Shown here: positions 1 through 6,760 of the stretch, one piece after another
Position numbering within the stretch: the first letter of the stretch is position 1
Layout: each line of letters starts with the position of its first letter
DNA from: Acidobacteriota bacterium
GTDB lineage: Bacteria > Acidobacteriota > Terriglobia > Acidiferrales > UBA7541
Assembly (NCBI GenBank): GCA_003224135.1
Contig: QHYO01000303.1
Coordinates: 1 to 6,760, forward strand
Direction of reading: 5' to 3'
Length of the DNA: 6,760 bases
Notes under the pieces: generated by a model
What the model was told of the DNA's origin: nothing
Seen by the model: the letters and a program-made list of their open reading frames with translations, nothing else
Databases searched by the model: none
Translations under genes and position numbers: made by a program

Positions 1-527
1 CGGGCGATCAGCCAGATGTAGTTCGCCGCGTAATGGTCCTCATCAGCGACGGGGACGATAATCTTTCCAATCACACCCGGGCCGAAGCCATCGAAATGGC
101 CCAGCGGACCAACGTTGTGATTTACTCGATTAGTACCAGCACTCAGTGGATCCAGCTTTCGCAGACCGATCCGTCAAAGGCTGCGAGCCGCAAAATGCAC
201 CTGACTGAAGGCGACGAAATTCTGAAAAATCTCGCGGAGGAAACTGGGGGCCGCGCCTTCTTTCCATATCACGTTGATGACCTTAACCAATCGTTCCAGG
301 ACATCGGGGACGAACTCAGAAATCAGTACACCATTACCTACAGTCCGTCGAATTTCGTGGCCAACGGCAAATATCACAGAATCAAAATCGAAATTCCGAA
401 CCACAATGGTTATCAGGTACGTGCCCGCCGTGGCTATTTTGCAAAGTCGCGCACCTCGGCCGCCAGACCAGCACAGAGCCCTACTCCTCCCGCTCCTGCC
501 GGCCAATCACCGCCTGTCAAGCCCTAG
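1..527 (+). CDS. VWA-domain protein, acidobacterial VWFA-related family (C-terminal part, 5' end outside window)
   Basis: The reading frame is open to the left edge (first full codon at base 3, reading GDQPDVVRRV before the internal ATG at 33), so that ATG is not the true start and the gene begins upstream. The visible 174 residues hold the last part of a von Willebrand factor A domain. The strand 'VMVLISDGDDN' carries the aspartate expected at the third position of the metal-ion-dependent adhesion site. A Rossmann-type strand ('NVVIYSIST') follows, then the family's C-terminal block: 'EETGGRAFFP', 'IGDELRNQYTITYSP' and 'RRGYFA'. The last ~25 residues are a Pro/Ala/Ser-rich tail, probably disordered. 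In this family the N-terminus usually has a signal peptide, so the protein is probably exported, but that region is not visible. The substrate or binding partner is unknown. It is a paralogue of the gene at the right end and converges on the kinase gene. Confidence 0.9.
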   Translation, partial: GDQPDVVRRVMVLISDGDDNLSNHTRAEAIEMAQRTNVVIYSISTSTQWIQLSQTDPSKAASRKMHLTEGDEILKNLAEETGGRAFFPYHVDDLNQSFQDIGDELRNQYTITYSPSNFVANGKYHRIKIEIPNHNGYQVRARRGYFAKSRTSAARPAQSPTPPAPAGQSPPVKP

Positions 528-632
528 CGTTGAGACGGAACCTCTATCGCCTTGTAGGGGCACGCGGCACGCTGCGCTCTTAAAACATCAGAGTGCTTAG
601 AGGATGGATCTTCCACCGACAACTGGCGAGTA
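528..632. other. Convergent intergenic gap with two imperfect hairpins
   Basis: This gap lies between the stop of the VWA gene (+) and the stop of the kinase reading frame (-). CCTCTA at 541-546 can pair with TAGGGG at 555-560 (one G-T pair). GCGCTCT at 574-580 can pair with AGAGTGC at 590-596 (one G-T pair, 9-base loop). Neither hairpin is followed by a T-run on either strand, so neither is a convincing intrinsic terminator. They may be weak or Rho-assisted 3' ends shared by the two genes. No coding region is apparent. Confidence 0.3.
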
Positions 633-1571
633 CTATTTCGAGGTATCGTGAAACAAGAACGCGTCTGATTCAATGTTCCCGCGCTCTATCGCGATCTGCT
701 TTCCATCTTTCGAATAGGCGTACCGCAAAATCAAATCCTTGGGAAAAAACGTAAGCTGCTTGCGATTCTTTCCGTCCATCGACTGCGTCCAGAGATTGTC
801 TACTCCCTTTTCGCGCACTACATATACGATCGATTTTCCGTCCGGCGAAAACACTGGCGTGGAGGTCATCCGCGAATCGGCGTCGACATACACCGTTTTT
901 GCGCCATCCGTTGGATCAAGCCGGATCATCAGCTTGTGATCTTCTTCCCTGACTTCCACGGACGAGATGAACTTGCCGTCAGGAGAAAGCTCGAACTGCC
1001 CGACTGGTGAGTTCACGACTGTTTCGGGCGTTCCTCCGGCCGTGGCAACTCGCTTCACGTAACGATTATCCGCTTGGTCTGTGTAATAGACCCACTTGCC
1101 GTCCGGAGTACACACAGGCTCCCTGTCGTTCTGGCCTGTCGTCAGTTGACTAACGTTGGTGCCGTTGGCTTCCATTCGCCACAAATTTACTGCCGGCGCA
1201 CCGGAGCGATTCACGCGGCGAAACACGATGTAGCGCCCGTCTCCACACGCGCTTGCCTGGTCTGAGATATGCGTCTGATCATTCAGCAGCATGGTCTCTT
1301 GGCCCGTCGTACTCACGGCCTTCAGTTCTCCTGCCTGCGGCACGATCAGCCGTCCATCTGCCATCCATCCCCAACGCCATAAGTTCATGTGAGATGACAG
1401 GGGCACGGGCTTCAATTCCGACGGCAATGACGCCGCCGCAGCAACGTCCAGTTCGAGCGAGAGCTTGGTCTGATTCGCAACCATCGTCTTTCCATCCGCC
1501 GCGAGACTCGGGTGCCCGTAGTCGTTCGTGTCGTGCGTCAGCAGGCGGTATTCGCCGCCTGGATAGCCGGC
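633..1571 (-). pseudogene. Out-of-frame C-terminal half of the kinase PD40 beta-propeller
   Basis: This is the continuation of the kinase gene in a different frame. Coding character begins around 'GYPGGEYRLLTHDTNDYG' (from about 1568 downward). It runs through seven PD40/TolB-like repeats ('LAADGKTMVA', 'MADGRLIVP', 'CGDGRYIVFRR', 'CTPDGKWVYYTD', 'LSPDGKFISSV', 'FSPDGKSIVYVV', 'YSKDGKQIAIERG') to a TAG at 633-635. The same frame stays open up to an ATG at 1811. Its translation between about 1574 and 1811 is Arg/His-rich and antiphase to good kinase-frame coding, so that stretch is a shadow. No Shine-Dalgarno-like site is obvious. The first plausible internal ATG is at 1482-1484 (283 residues), but a free propeller half with no membrane anchor would be unusual. 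It is best read as the detached tail of the upstream kinase gene. Repeat conservation is good, so the break is recent or is a sequencing or assembly artefact. Confidence 0.8.
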
Positions 1572-3292
1572 ATCCAAACGGGCTGGTAAAAAATCCGATC
1601 TCGGGTGACGGCAAAGTTCGCTTCCTTTCCCGTCGCGGTGTCCACCAAATCGAATCCGCCGATGCTGTCTTTTGTCGGCTGTACGATCGGAATCAAAATT
1701 GTCTTGCCGTCTGGTGACCACGCCGCCGTGTAGCTGTCGCTTAGGATCGTGCGGTCCTTGAAGAGTTGTCGCTCGTCGCTCCCATCGCTCTTCATCACGA
1801 TGAGGTCCCAATACGGTGAATCGTGTTTCTCTCTCAAAAACGCGAAGCGTTGCCCATCTGGAGAAAATGTCACTGGGCTGTCCACATCACGAACTACCAC
1901 GTGGGGCGTTCCGCCAAGCACCGGTGCCGCATATAAAATCCCGATGACGTGTTCTTCCTCATCTCGGCGAAGAAAATACAGATAGCTTCCGTCCGGAGAA
2001 AATGTAAGCGACTGATATCTGGTTGCCGCCGGCGCGACCACCTGCGTATTGCTTCCGGTCGCGATATGGCGCAGCCAAAGCGACTCCAAACCATTTTCCG
2101 AATGCACCTGAAGCAAATATTTGCCATCGGGCGAAATCGAAGCCATCGACACATGCCCGCTATTCGTCAAATTCGTAATTTCGAAGCTTTCAAACGGCAG
2201 ATGCTTAGAATGCTGCAGCAGGGAATAGATCCCGTAGCCCGCCGCCGCAACCAGCGTGACCAAGATCAGTCCAACCAGGATAGTGCCCAACTTGTTCTCT
2301 TTAGCCGCGGCCGCAATCACCGAACCGCTCGACCTCACCGTGCTCCCCTGTGCCGCCGGAGCGCCAGGCGCAGAGGCCACCGCGTTCGCTGTCGGCGGCG
2401 ATGAATTCATCGCCGCCGGCGTCCGCCCCGAGTCAGTTTCGCGCTGCAATCTTTTCAAGTCAGCGCGAAGTTCCGCGGCTACCTGGTAGCGTACGTCGCG
2501 ATCCTTCTCCAATGCCTTGTTCAGTATGCGCTCCAACTCCGCCGGCAGGCTCGGATTGAGCGTCACCGGCGAAATCGGCGAGCTATGCAGAATCTTGTCG
2601 AAAATCACCGCGCTCGTTGATCCCGGAAAGGGATTCTGGCCCGTCACCATCTGATACAGCACTGCGCCCAGGGAAAATAGGTCCGTTCGCGCATCGAGTT
2701 CCTCGCCGCGCGCTTGCTCCGGAGACATATACGCAATCGTGCCGACTGCCGTGCCCGGACTCGTTAAATGTGTCTCGTCAGGATCGATCGTGGCGCCCTC
2801 GGCATCCATCGCCGATCCGTTCTTGACGAGTTTGGCCAGCCCGAAATCCAAAATTTTTGCTTGCCCGCGATCCGTCACAAAAATATTCGCCGGCTTGATG
2901 TCGCGATGCACGATTCCTTTTTTGTGCGCCGCATCCAGCGCGTCCGACAGCTGAATTCCAATTTCCAGCGTGCGCCCGAATGTCAGCGGAGCCTTTACCA
3001 GCAGCGTGTCGAGCGACTGGCCCTCAAGCAGTTCCATGGCAAGAAATGTTTTGCCGCCGTCCTCTTCAATCGCGTGCATCGTACAAATCCCCGGATGATT
3101 CAGCGATGAAGCCGAACGCGCCTCCCGCAAAAAACGCTCCAGCGTTTGCGGATCGCGATACTTGTCCTGTGGTAGGAACTTTAGCGCAACTCGGCGCCCG
3201 AGCTTTGTGTCTTCGGCTTCATAAACAACGCCCATGCCTCCGCGCCCCAGCTTGCGGAGAATCCGGTAATGTCCAATCAGTTCGCCGTCCAT
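1538..3292 (-). CDS. Membrane-anchored Ser/Thr protein kinase with PD40 sensor domain (truncated by frameshift)
   Basis: This is a eukaryotic-type (PknB-like) protein kinase of 584 residues as read. Kinase hallmarks are all present: Gly-rich loop 'GRGGMGVVY' (17-24 plus flank), ATP-binding Lys38 in 'VALKFL', Glu57 of helix C, 'HRDIKPAN' with catalytic Asp131 and Asn136, 'DFG' 149-151, and 'SPE' 190-192 closing the activation segment. A Pro/Ala/Ser-rich linker (about 288-330) leads to a single membrane helix (about 335-358). Next come four PD40 repeats with SPDG cores at about 387, 432, 477 and 526. By family topology the kinase is cytoplasmic and the propeller extracytoplasmic, acting as sensor or scaffold. 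The C-terminal residues after 'QPVWMP' (575) are non-family sequence ending at a premature TGA (1538-1540). The remaining seven repeats lie in another frame to 633. An unbroken gene would encode roughly 890 residues or more. The ATG at 3290-3292 suits the family, in which the kinase fold begins within about ten residues. No Shine-Dalgarno is visible. Kinase identity is near certain; whether the lesion is biological is open. Confidence 0.92.
   Translation of the reverse strand: MDGELIGHYRILRKLGRGGMGVVYEAEDTKLGRRVALKFLPQDKYRDPQTLERFLREARSASSLNHPGICTMHAIEEDGGKTFLAMELLEGQSLDTLLVKAPLTFGRTLEIGIQLSDALDAAHKKGIVHRDIKPANIFVTDRGQAKILDFGLAKLVKNGSAMDAEGATIDPDETHLTSPGTAVGTIAYMSPEQARGEELDARTDLFSLGAVLYQMVTGQNPFPGSTSAVIFDKILHSSPISPVTLNPSLPAELERILNKALEKDRDVRYQVAAELRADLKRLQRETDSGRTPAAMNSSPPTANAVASAPGAPAAQGSTVRSSGSVIAAAAKENKLGTILVGLILVTLVAAAGYGIYSLLQHSKHLPFESFEITNLTNSGHVSMASISPDGKYLLQVHSENGLESLWLRHIATGSNTQVVAPAATRYQSLTFSPDGSYLYFLRRDEEEHVIGILYAAPVLGGTPHVVVRDVDSPVTFSPDGQRFAFLREKHDSPYWDLIVMKSDGSDERQLFKDRTILSDSYTAAWSPDGKTILIPIVQPTKDSIGGFDLVDTATGKEANFAVTRDRIFYQPVWMPAIQAANTAC
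1560..1574 (-). other. Frameshift/deletion junction inside the kinase propeller
   Basis: In the kinase frame the family-like sequence ends at 'FYQPVWMP' (last good codon about 1568-1570). Family-like sequence resumes in a second frame at 'YPGGEYRLLTHDTNDY' (from about 1563-1565). From family knowledge, 'P-WMPDG' is normally followed by some 15-25 residues of propeller strand before 'YxSYPGGE'; that stretch is absent. The simplest reading is a deletion of a length not divisible by three, with junction bases around CCGG possibly shared by both ends. No slippery heptamer or recoding signal is apparent. Confidence 0.7.
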
Positions 3293-3304
3293 CGTGGAAG
3301 TGGA

Positions 3305-3333
3305 ATGTTAACGGCTACACGTAAGCCGGTCAA
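3305..3333 (-). promoter_or_regulatory. Candidate sigma-70-type promoter for the kinase gene
   Basis: Read on the minus strand, TTGACC (3328-3333) matches the -35 consensus at five of six positions. A 17-base spacer separates it from TAACAT (3305-3310), which matches the -10 consensus at four of six. Transcription would start near 3297-3299, only about 5-8 bases before the ATG at 3292. This fits the lack of a Shine-Dalgarno sequence and suggests a nearly leaderless mRNA. It lies just after the candidate terminator of the preceding gene. Confidence 0.5.
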
Positions 3334-3358
3334 TTACGTTGTACCGAGGAAACAGCTG

Positions 3359-3379
3359 AAAAATCAGCGGCGCTGCTGA
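3359..3379 (-). terminator. Candidate intrinsic terminator after the secreted-protein gene
   Basis: On the minus strand, starting three bases after the TGA of the 821-residue gene, TCAGC (3375-3379) pairs with GCTGA (3364-3368) around a six-base loop. Five T residues (3359-3363) follow. The stem is short (5 bp, GC-moderate), so efficiency may be low. Its position immediately after the stop and before the kinase promoter supports the call. Confidence 0.5.
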
Positions 3380-3382
3380 GAA

Positions 3383-5848
3383 TCAACGATCTTCGGGCAG
3401 CACTGGTAACACCGCCATATTCCCCGTTCCCGGCTCGTCGCGAAGCTTCACGTAAAGGAGAGTCCCATTTGGCCGTGGCACATTCAGCGATGTGTCCGCG
3501 AAACCGGCAGGTACGGGCACGTTGTGTGTAAATTGCGGATCAGATGCCACCGATTCCAGCAGGAAAAGATTTGACCCGCTCAGTCTGCACTGCTTATCGG
3601 GACTATCCGGGCATCGAATCTCTTTCAAGCCCGGCAGTCGCACCAGCGTCGCCAACGGTATCCAGTCTCCCTTGCGGCCGTCTTCGGAAACTGCACGGAA
3701 CCGCAGTGCGCCAAATGCCGACGGCCCGAAACTCTTGAGCGGTTCCAGACTGGCCAGGGCCGTTTCCGCGTCTTGCATCACCAGATTTCCTTCGCCGACA
3801 CTCAGCATCGCCCGAAATGATTCGTCTTCGCTCGCAACCTCAATTGTTTCTTTGTACGAAAATCTTTCCGGCAGTTCCGACTTAACAAAAAACGAAATCT
3901 TTCCGTCTTGCGGCAACAATTCTTGGTTTGCCAATCGAATCGCCGACCGATTCGGCCCCGCTTGGATGGACTTGCTTACCAGCGAAACTCGCGGCCGCGC
4001 CGGTTGAACCGTGGTCTGCAAGTCCAGCACCCTGCCGTCTTTCAGCGCAACTCGTGCAACCAGATTCTGCTGCGGCTGAAATGAAGCTGTCGATGCCGTT
4101 TCAGGCGCCGCAAGGTACAGCACATCTTTGCGATCGGCGCGCGAGAGTTTCGCTGGCGCGAAATGAATCCCGTTCAGCTCAAAACCATTCACCTCGTCCA
4201 GCCGCGTTCCCTCGAGTACTCCCTGTTTGTCTCCAGCACTGATCGTGAAGTCGTCCAGCTTCGCCGCTTCGGAATACGCCTGCAACGTCATTTCGTCTGC
4301 ACGCGTTTCGCCAAATCGCTGCACCAGAATTTTCACCGGGCCCGTCGCCGAATCTTTCATCGGAACGTGGACTTCGATTTCGTTTGTACCATTCGCCTTC
4401 CAGTTCAGCTTCAGTTCTTTTCCGTCTTGCGCTTTCAGCATAACCTTCTCCGCGCAGACGGCGCAGATAGACTGCAGATGCAAAGTATCATCGCGTCCGA
4501 CGATCAGCGCGCCCTGATCCGCCGCGGGAATCGTCCAGTCTCCCCGTTGCGCGTTCCGGATGTGAAAACTTGGCCCTGCGAATGACTCAAATCCCCATTT
4601 TCCATGCAACGTAGCTACAACCTGTGTATCGAGATCTGCTGTTTTTACGTGGCTTGTATCCACAACAAATCCGCCACGTATCGCATCGGCCTTTGCCGGC
4701 AATTCCACCTCGGACCCGCTTTTGGTTTGCAAGCTCAGCACAAAGTCGTGCGCAATATCCGTCGAGAATACCAGCGGCGCGCCCTCCACCGGCAGCACCA
4801 GTCCGGGATTCTGCAAACAGAAAACCTGCTCCGCATTCGGATTCCTCAACGGCGGCAATTGCGGTGCTTCCACCGCCGGCAGGCCCACGACGATCACCGA
4901 CTTCGGATTGCGAAACGACGGCGGATTATTCAAATGCAAGTTCAGTTGCTCGGCTTTAGGCATTGCGAGGGCGGGAATATACTGAAATTCCGCACTGTGA
5001 ATATTTCCAAGCAACCGCGCCAGATCCACGACTGCTCCCACATACGCGCTGTAGAATCCCCCTCCTGCCATGGGCGTCGTGCTGATTGCACCGATCAATT
5101 CGGAAGACGGTCCGGTCGTCAACGCGGACACAACAGACTGGCTGTGCCCGTCATCCAGCACCAACCGGTCCGTGTTCTGGGTTAAGCACGTCGCTTGTTG
5201 CTCTACGGGACGGTCAAAGCACTGCTGGTCGATCTTGATCCGCAGCGTTTTGGCCATTTGCACTGAACGTTCGTGCAACTCCTTCGGGTCAGTGTCCGAA
5301 GTCTCACGTACTTCACTTAAATATTTTTCCAGTCGCGAACGATACAGCCCCGCCTGATTCAAGTCCTGCGACGCGCGTACAAATACTCCCGGCACAGCCC
5401 GCACTGCCGTGCGCAGAGTTGAAAATCCTCCGCTCGTTTCGGGAGCGAGAAACACCAGCACCTGTTGCGCATCCTGCGGAACCGTAACCACAATTCCTTC
5501 CTGACGCACTTTCTTGTTCCACGTCTCCGCGCGTGTGAACCATTCCTCCGGCGGAGGGTTCGTCGATCCCCGCAGAAATGCCACGATCATCAGATAACGC
5601 ACGGATTGCGACTCCGGAAAATCCGCATGGATCCAGATTCTGTCGCCTGGCAGGAAATTTGCCACTTCTGCGATTGGCAGGGATTTTCCGGCCCGCGAAA
5701 CCTTCATTTCCACGCGCGGTCCGATCAAATCAAACGCTGCCGCCTCAGCTCTCACAACGTGAGGAATTGCCAACGACAGAAAATAGAGAAAAACCGCTCC
5801 AACTAAGATTTTCTGGACGATAGAAACATCCCGAGTCGTCAAAAACAC
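3383..5848 (-). CDS. Large secreted protein of unknown function (hypothetical)
   Basis: I do not recognise this 821-residue protein by name. It starts with GTG (5846-5848); the nearby ATG at 5827-5829 is out of frame. Residues 12-32 form a hydrophobic stretch after Arg/Lys, followed by 'VRAEAAA', which looks like a Sec signal peptide cleaved near residue 34-37. Cleavage is not certain and it could stay as an anchor. The mature part is rich in short alternating hydrophobic/polar stretches and Gly/Asp/Asn turns, which suggests serial beta-sandwich (Ig-like) modules. I see no catalytic motif and no second membrane helix. Residues 165-225 look helical and Lys/Glu/Gln-rich. There are seven cysteines: 210, 221, 344, 462, 465 (a CAVC motif), 746 and 754. 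The spacing suggests three pairs, compatible with periplasmic disulfides. The upstream neighbour is a VWA protein and the downstream one the kinase. Codon structure is consistent throughout, with no internal break. It may be an envelope or surface structural protein, but that is inference from export and fold character only. Confidence 0.88.
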   Translation of the reverse strand: MFLTTRDVSIVQKILVGAVFLYFLSLAIPHVVRAEAAAFDLIGPRVEMKVSRAGKSLPIAEVANFLPGDRIWIHADFPESQSVRYLMIVAFLRGSTNPPPEEWFTRAETWNKKVRQEGIVVTVPQDAQQVLVFLAPETSGGFSTLRTAVRAVPGVFVRASQDLNQAGLYRSRLEKYLSEVRETSDTDPKELHERSVQMAKTLRIKIDQQCFDRPVEQQATCLTQNTDRLVLDDGHSQSVVSALTTGPSSELIGAISTTPMAGGGFYSAYVGAVVDLARLLGNIHSAEFQYIPALAMPKAEQLNLHLNNPPSFRNPKSVIVVGLPAVEAPQLPPLRNPNAEQVFCLQNPGLVLPVEGAPLVFSTDIAHDFVLSLQTKSGSEVELPAKADAIRGGFVVDTSHVKTADLDTQVVATLHGKWGFESFAGPSFHIRNAQRGDWTIPAADQGALIVGRDDTLHLQSICAVCAEKVMLKAQDGKELKLNWKANGTNEIEVHVPMKDSATGPVKILVQRFGETRADEMTLQAYSEAAKLDDFTISAGDKQGVLEGTRLDEVNGFELNGIHFAPAKLSRADRKDVLYLAAPETASTASFQPQQNLVARVALKDGRVLDLQTTVQPARPRVSLVSKSIQAGPNRSAIRLANQELLPQDGKISFFVKSELPERFSYKETIEVASEDESFRAMLSVGEGNLVMQDAETALASLEPLKSFGPSAFGALRFRAVSEDGRKGDWIPLATLVRLPGLKEIRCPDSPDKQCRLSGSNLFLLESVASDPQFTHNVPVPAGFADTSLNVPRPNGTLLYVKLRDEPGTGNMAVLPVLPEDR

Positions 5849-5914
5849 TCCGTGTTCGCTTTCTGGCCTGGGTAGTATATTGTTGTATTTTCTTGAACAA
5901 ATACCGCGCCATCA

Positions 5915-5920
5915 ATTATA
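5915..5920 (-). promoter_or_regulatory. Consensus -10 box upstream of the secreted-protein gene (intergenic 5849-5997)
   Basis: The 149-base gap between the VWA gene stop and the GTG at 5848 contains a perfect TATAAT on the minus strand. No good -35 lies at standard spacing (CGTTAC at 17 bases is a poor match). Transcription from it would give a leader of about 60 bases. A second, weaker option is TATACT at 5874-5879 with TTGTTC 15 bases upstream. No strong Shine-Dalgarno precedes the GTG; an AGAAAG lies about ten bases before it. I see no clear terminator hairpin for the upstream VWA gene here. Confidence 0.35.
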
Positions 5921-5997
5921 GCGCGTCGGTAATGTGCGTAACGATTTTCCGACCGTTGTGTCCGTCAAATTACGATGCTCGTCGGTTTGAAAAACTA

Positions 5998-6760
5998 CTA
6001 GCTCTTCGGTGCGTAATATCCTTTGCGCGTCAATATCCTGTAGTCCTTGTTCGCCGTCTCGACCTTTATTTTGCGGAATCTCCCATCTTTCGAAGTGTTG
6101 GTGGGGTAGTAGCCTACCGTGTACTGGCTCCGCAGCTCTTCTGATATCTGATCGAACGCCTCATTCAATTTCTTTTCCGATGAAACTTCAATCGTGCGCC
6201 CGCCCGTTTCGTCGCTCAACTTCTTCGCCACATCCGGCCGCCACGAATAGCCCGGATCGTGTACTAGCAGCACGTGCACCACTGTGTCCGTCCGCTGCGC
6301 GGATTCAATTGCTTCCTCCAACCGGACCTTGCTGCCCTCATCCTGCGCGTCCGTGAGAATTACTAGCGCCTTCCGCCCCGCTTCCGTCGCCAACTTTTCG
6401 CCGCAGGCCAAATACACCGCGTCGTAAAAATGCGTTCCTCCGGTGTTCGACGGAATCGTTCCCGGGGTCACCACGCCACCACTGATCGCTCCGATGCGCG
6501 CCTTGTTGATCGCTCTTTGGATCTGCGCGCGGTCGTCCGTAAAATCGGCAAGCAGGTCCACATCCAGGTCGAAACTGAGAACCATCGCCATGTCGCCCTT
6601 GCGCATCACGCGTTCCAGAAATCGCGATGCCGCTTCCTGCTCCGCTCCCAGCCGGTTCTGCTCGCTTCCGCTGGTATCAATCAGCAGGCCCAGCGTGATC
6701 GGAAGTGTCACCTCTTTTGAAAAAAACGCGATCTTCTGTTCTTGATTGTCTTCAAAGATT
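5998..6760 (-). CDS. VWA-domain protein, acidobacterial VWFA-related family (N-terminus outside window)
   Basis: The frame is open from the right edge: 16 residues (IFEDNQEQKIAFFSKE) precede the first in-window GTG (6709-6711). They match the family's usual 'EDG..Q.I..F...' lead-in, so the real start lies beyond the window. Of 253 visible residues, the VWA fold covers roughly 20-175. It has a full metal-ion-dependent adhesion site: DTSGS (28-32), Thr109 in 'TGGTHFYDA', and Asp137 in 'VILTDAQDEGS'. The C-terminal block 'ISEELRSQYTVGYYPTN ... RKGYYAPKS' is the family signature and aligns with the plus-strand VWA protein at the left end. It ends with tandem TAG TAG. Family members are usually exported and bind divalent metal for protein-protein contact; the partner is unknown. 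It is followed after 149 bases by the secreted-protein gene on the same strand. Confidence 0.93.
   Translation of the reverse strand, partial: IFEDNQEQKIAFFSKEVTLPITLGLLIDTSGSEQNRLGAEQEAASRFLERVMRKGDMAMVLSFDLDVDLLADFTDDRAQIQRAINKARIGAISGGVVTPGTIPSNTGGTHFYDAVYLACGEKLATEAGRKALVILTDAQDEGSKVRLEEAIESAQRTDTVVHVLLVHDPGYSWRPDVAKKLSDETGGRTIEVSSEKKLNEAFDQISEELRSQYTVGYYPTNTSKDGRFRKIKVETANKDYRILTRKGYYAPKS

Noticed and set aside
33..35. ATG at 33 as the start of the left VWA gene
   Set aside because: The frame continues to the window edge with family-like residues ('DVVRR'), and a start here would cut the central VWA strand.
1538..1600. Programmed ribosomal frameshift joining the two kinase frames
   Set aside because: I see no slippery heptamer or strong downstream structure, and family residues are missing at the junction, which recoding would not explain.
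1253..1717. 154-residue plus-strand open frame opposite the propeller region
   Set aside because: It is Ser/Arg/Pro-rich without motifs, and the minus strand here encodes recognisable PD40 repeats.
1572..1811. N-terminal part of the open frame beginning at the ATG at 1811
   Set aside because: It reads as an Arg/His-rich antiphase translation of kinase-frame PD40 sequence. True coding in this frame starts only near 1571.
3293..3382. A small gene or RNA in the gap before the kinase
   Set aside because: The 90 bases are accounted for by a terminator-like hairpin and a promoter; no open frame with a start signal is evident.
4604..5185. 193-residue plus-strand open frame opposite the secreted-protein gene
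   Set aside because: Its translation is rich in Arg/His/Cys/Gln with no domain, and it lies wholly antisense to a long gene with consistent coding character and a signal peptide.
6709..6711. GTG at 6709-6711 as the start of the right VWA gene
   Set aside because: The frame stays open to the edge and the 16 residues before it fit the family's lead-in, so the true start is outside the window.

Overview
The window looks like a chromosomal segment from an acidobacterium, probably of the Koribacter/Sulfotelmatobacter type. The evidence is the gene content, not any taxonomic marker. Two proteins have the C-terminal form of the acidobacterial VWFA-related family (TIGR03436-like), ending in an 'ELRxQYTxxYxPxN ... 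R+GY(F/Y)A' block. Between them are a serine/threonine kinase joined through a membrane segment to WD40-like PD40 repeats and a large secreted protein of unknown function. Base composition is moderately GC-rich by eye. I see no tRNA, rRNA, CRISPR array, transposase or phage gene.

Layout from left to right. Positions 1-527 (+) are the 3' end of a VWA-domain gene that starts outside the window. Positions 528-632 are a short intergenic gap between converging genes, with two imperfect hairpins. Positions 633-3292 (-) are one kinase/PD40-propeller gene in two frames: an intact kinase, membrane helix and first propeller half (1538-3292), then an out-of-frame remainder (633 to about 1571). The break at about 1560-1574 looks like a deletion with a frameshift. 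Positions 3293-3382 hold a candidate terminator for the upstream gene and a good candidate promoter for the kinase. Positions 3383-5848 (-) encode an 821-residue exported protein I cannot name. Positions 5849-5997 are intergenic with a consensus -10 box. Positions 5998-6760 (-) are a second VWA-domain gene, cut by the right edge.

The three minus-strand genes (VWA, secreted protein, kinase) run in the same direction, but the gaps of 149 and 90 bases and the regulatory signals in them suggest separate transcription units. A functional link between a membrane sensor kinase, a secreted beta-rich protein and VWA adhesion-type proteins is possible at the cell envelope, but the sequence shows only proximity. 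The best-supported unusual observation is the kinase lesion. The second is the predicted near-leaderless kinase transcript.
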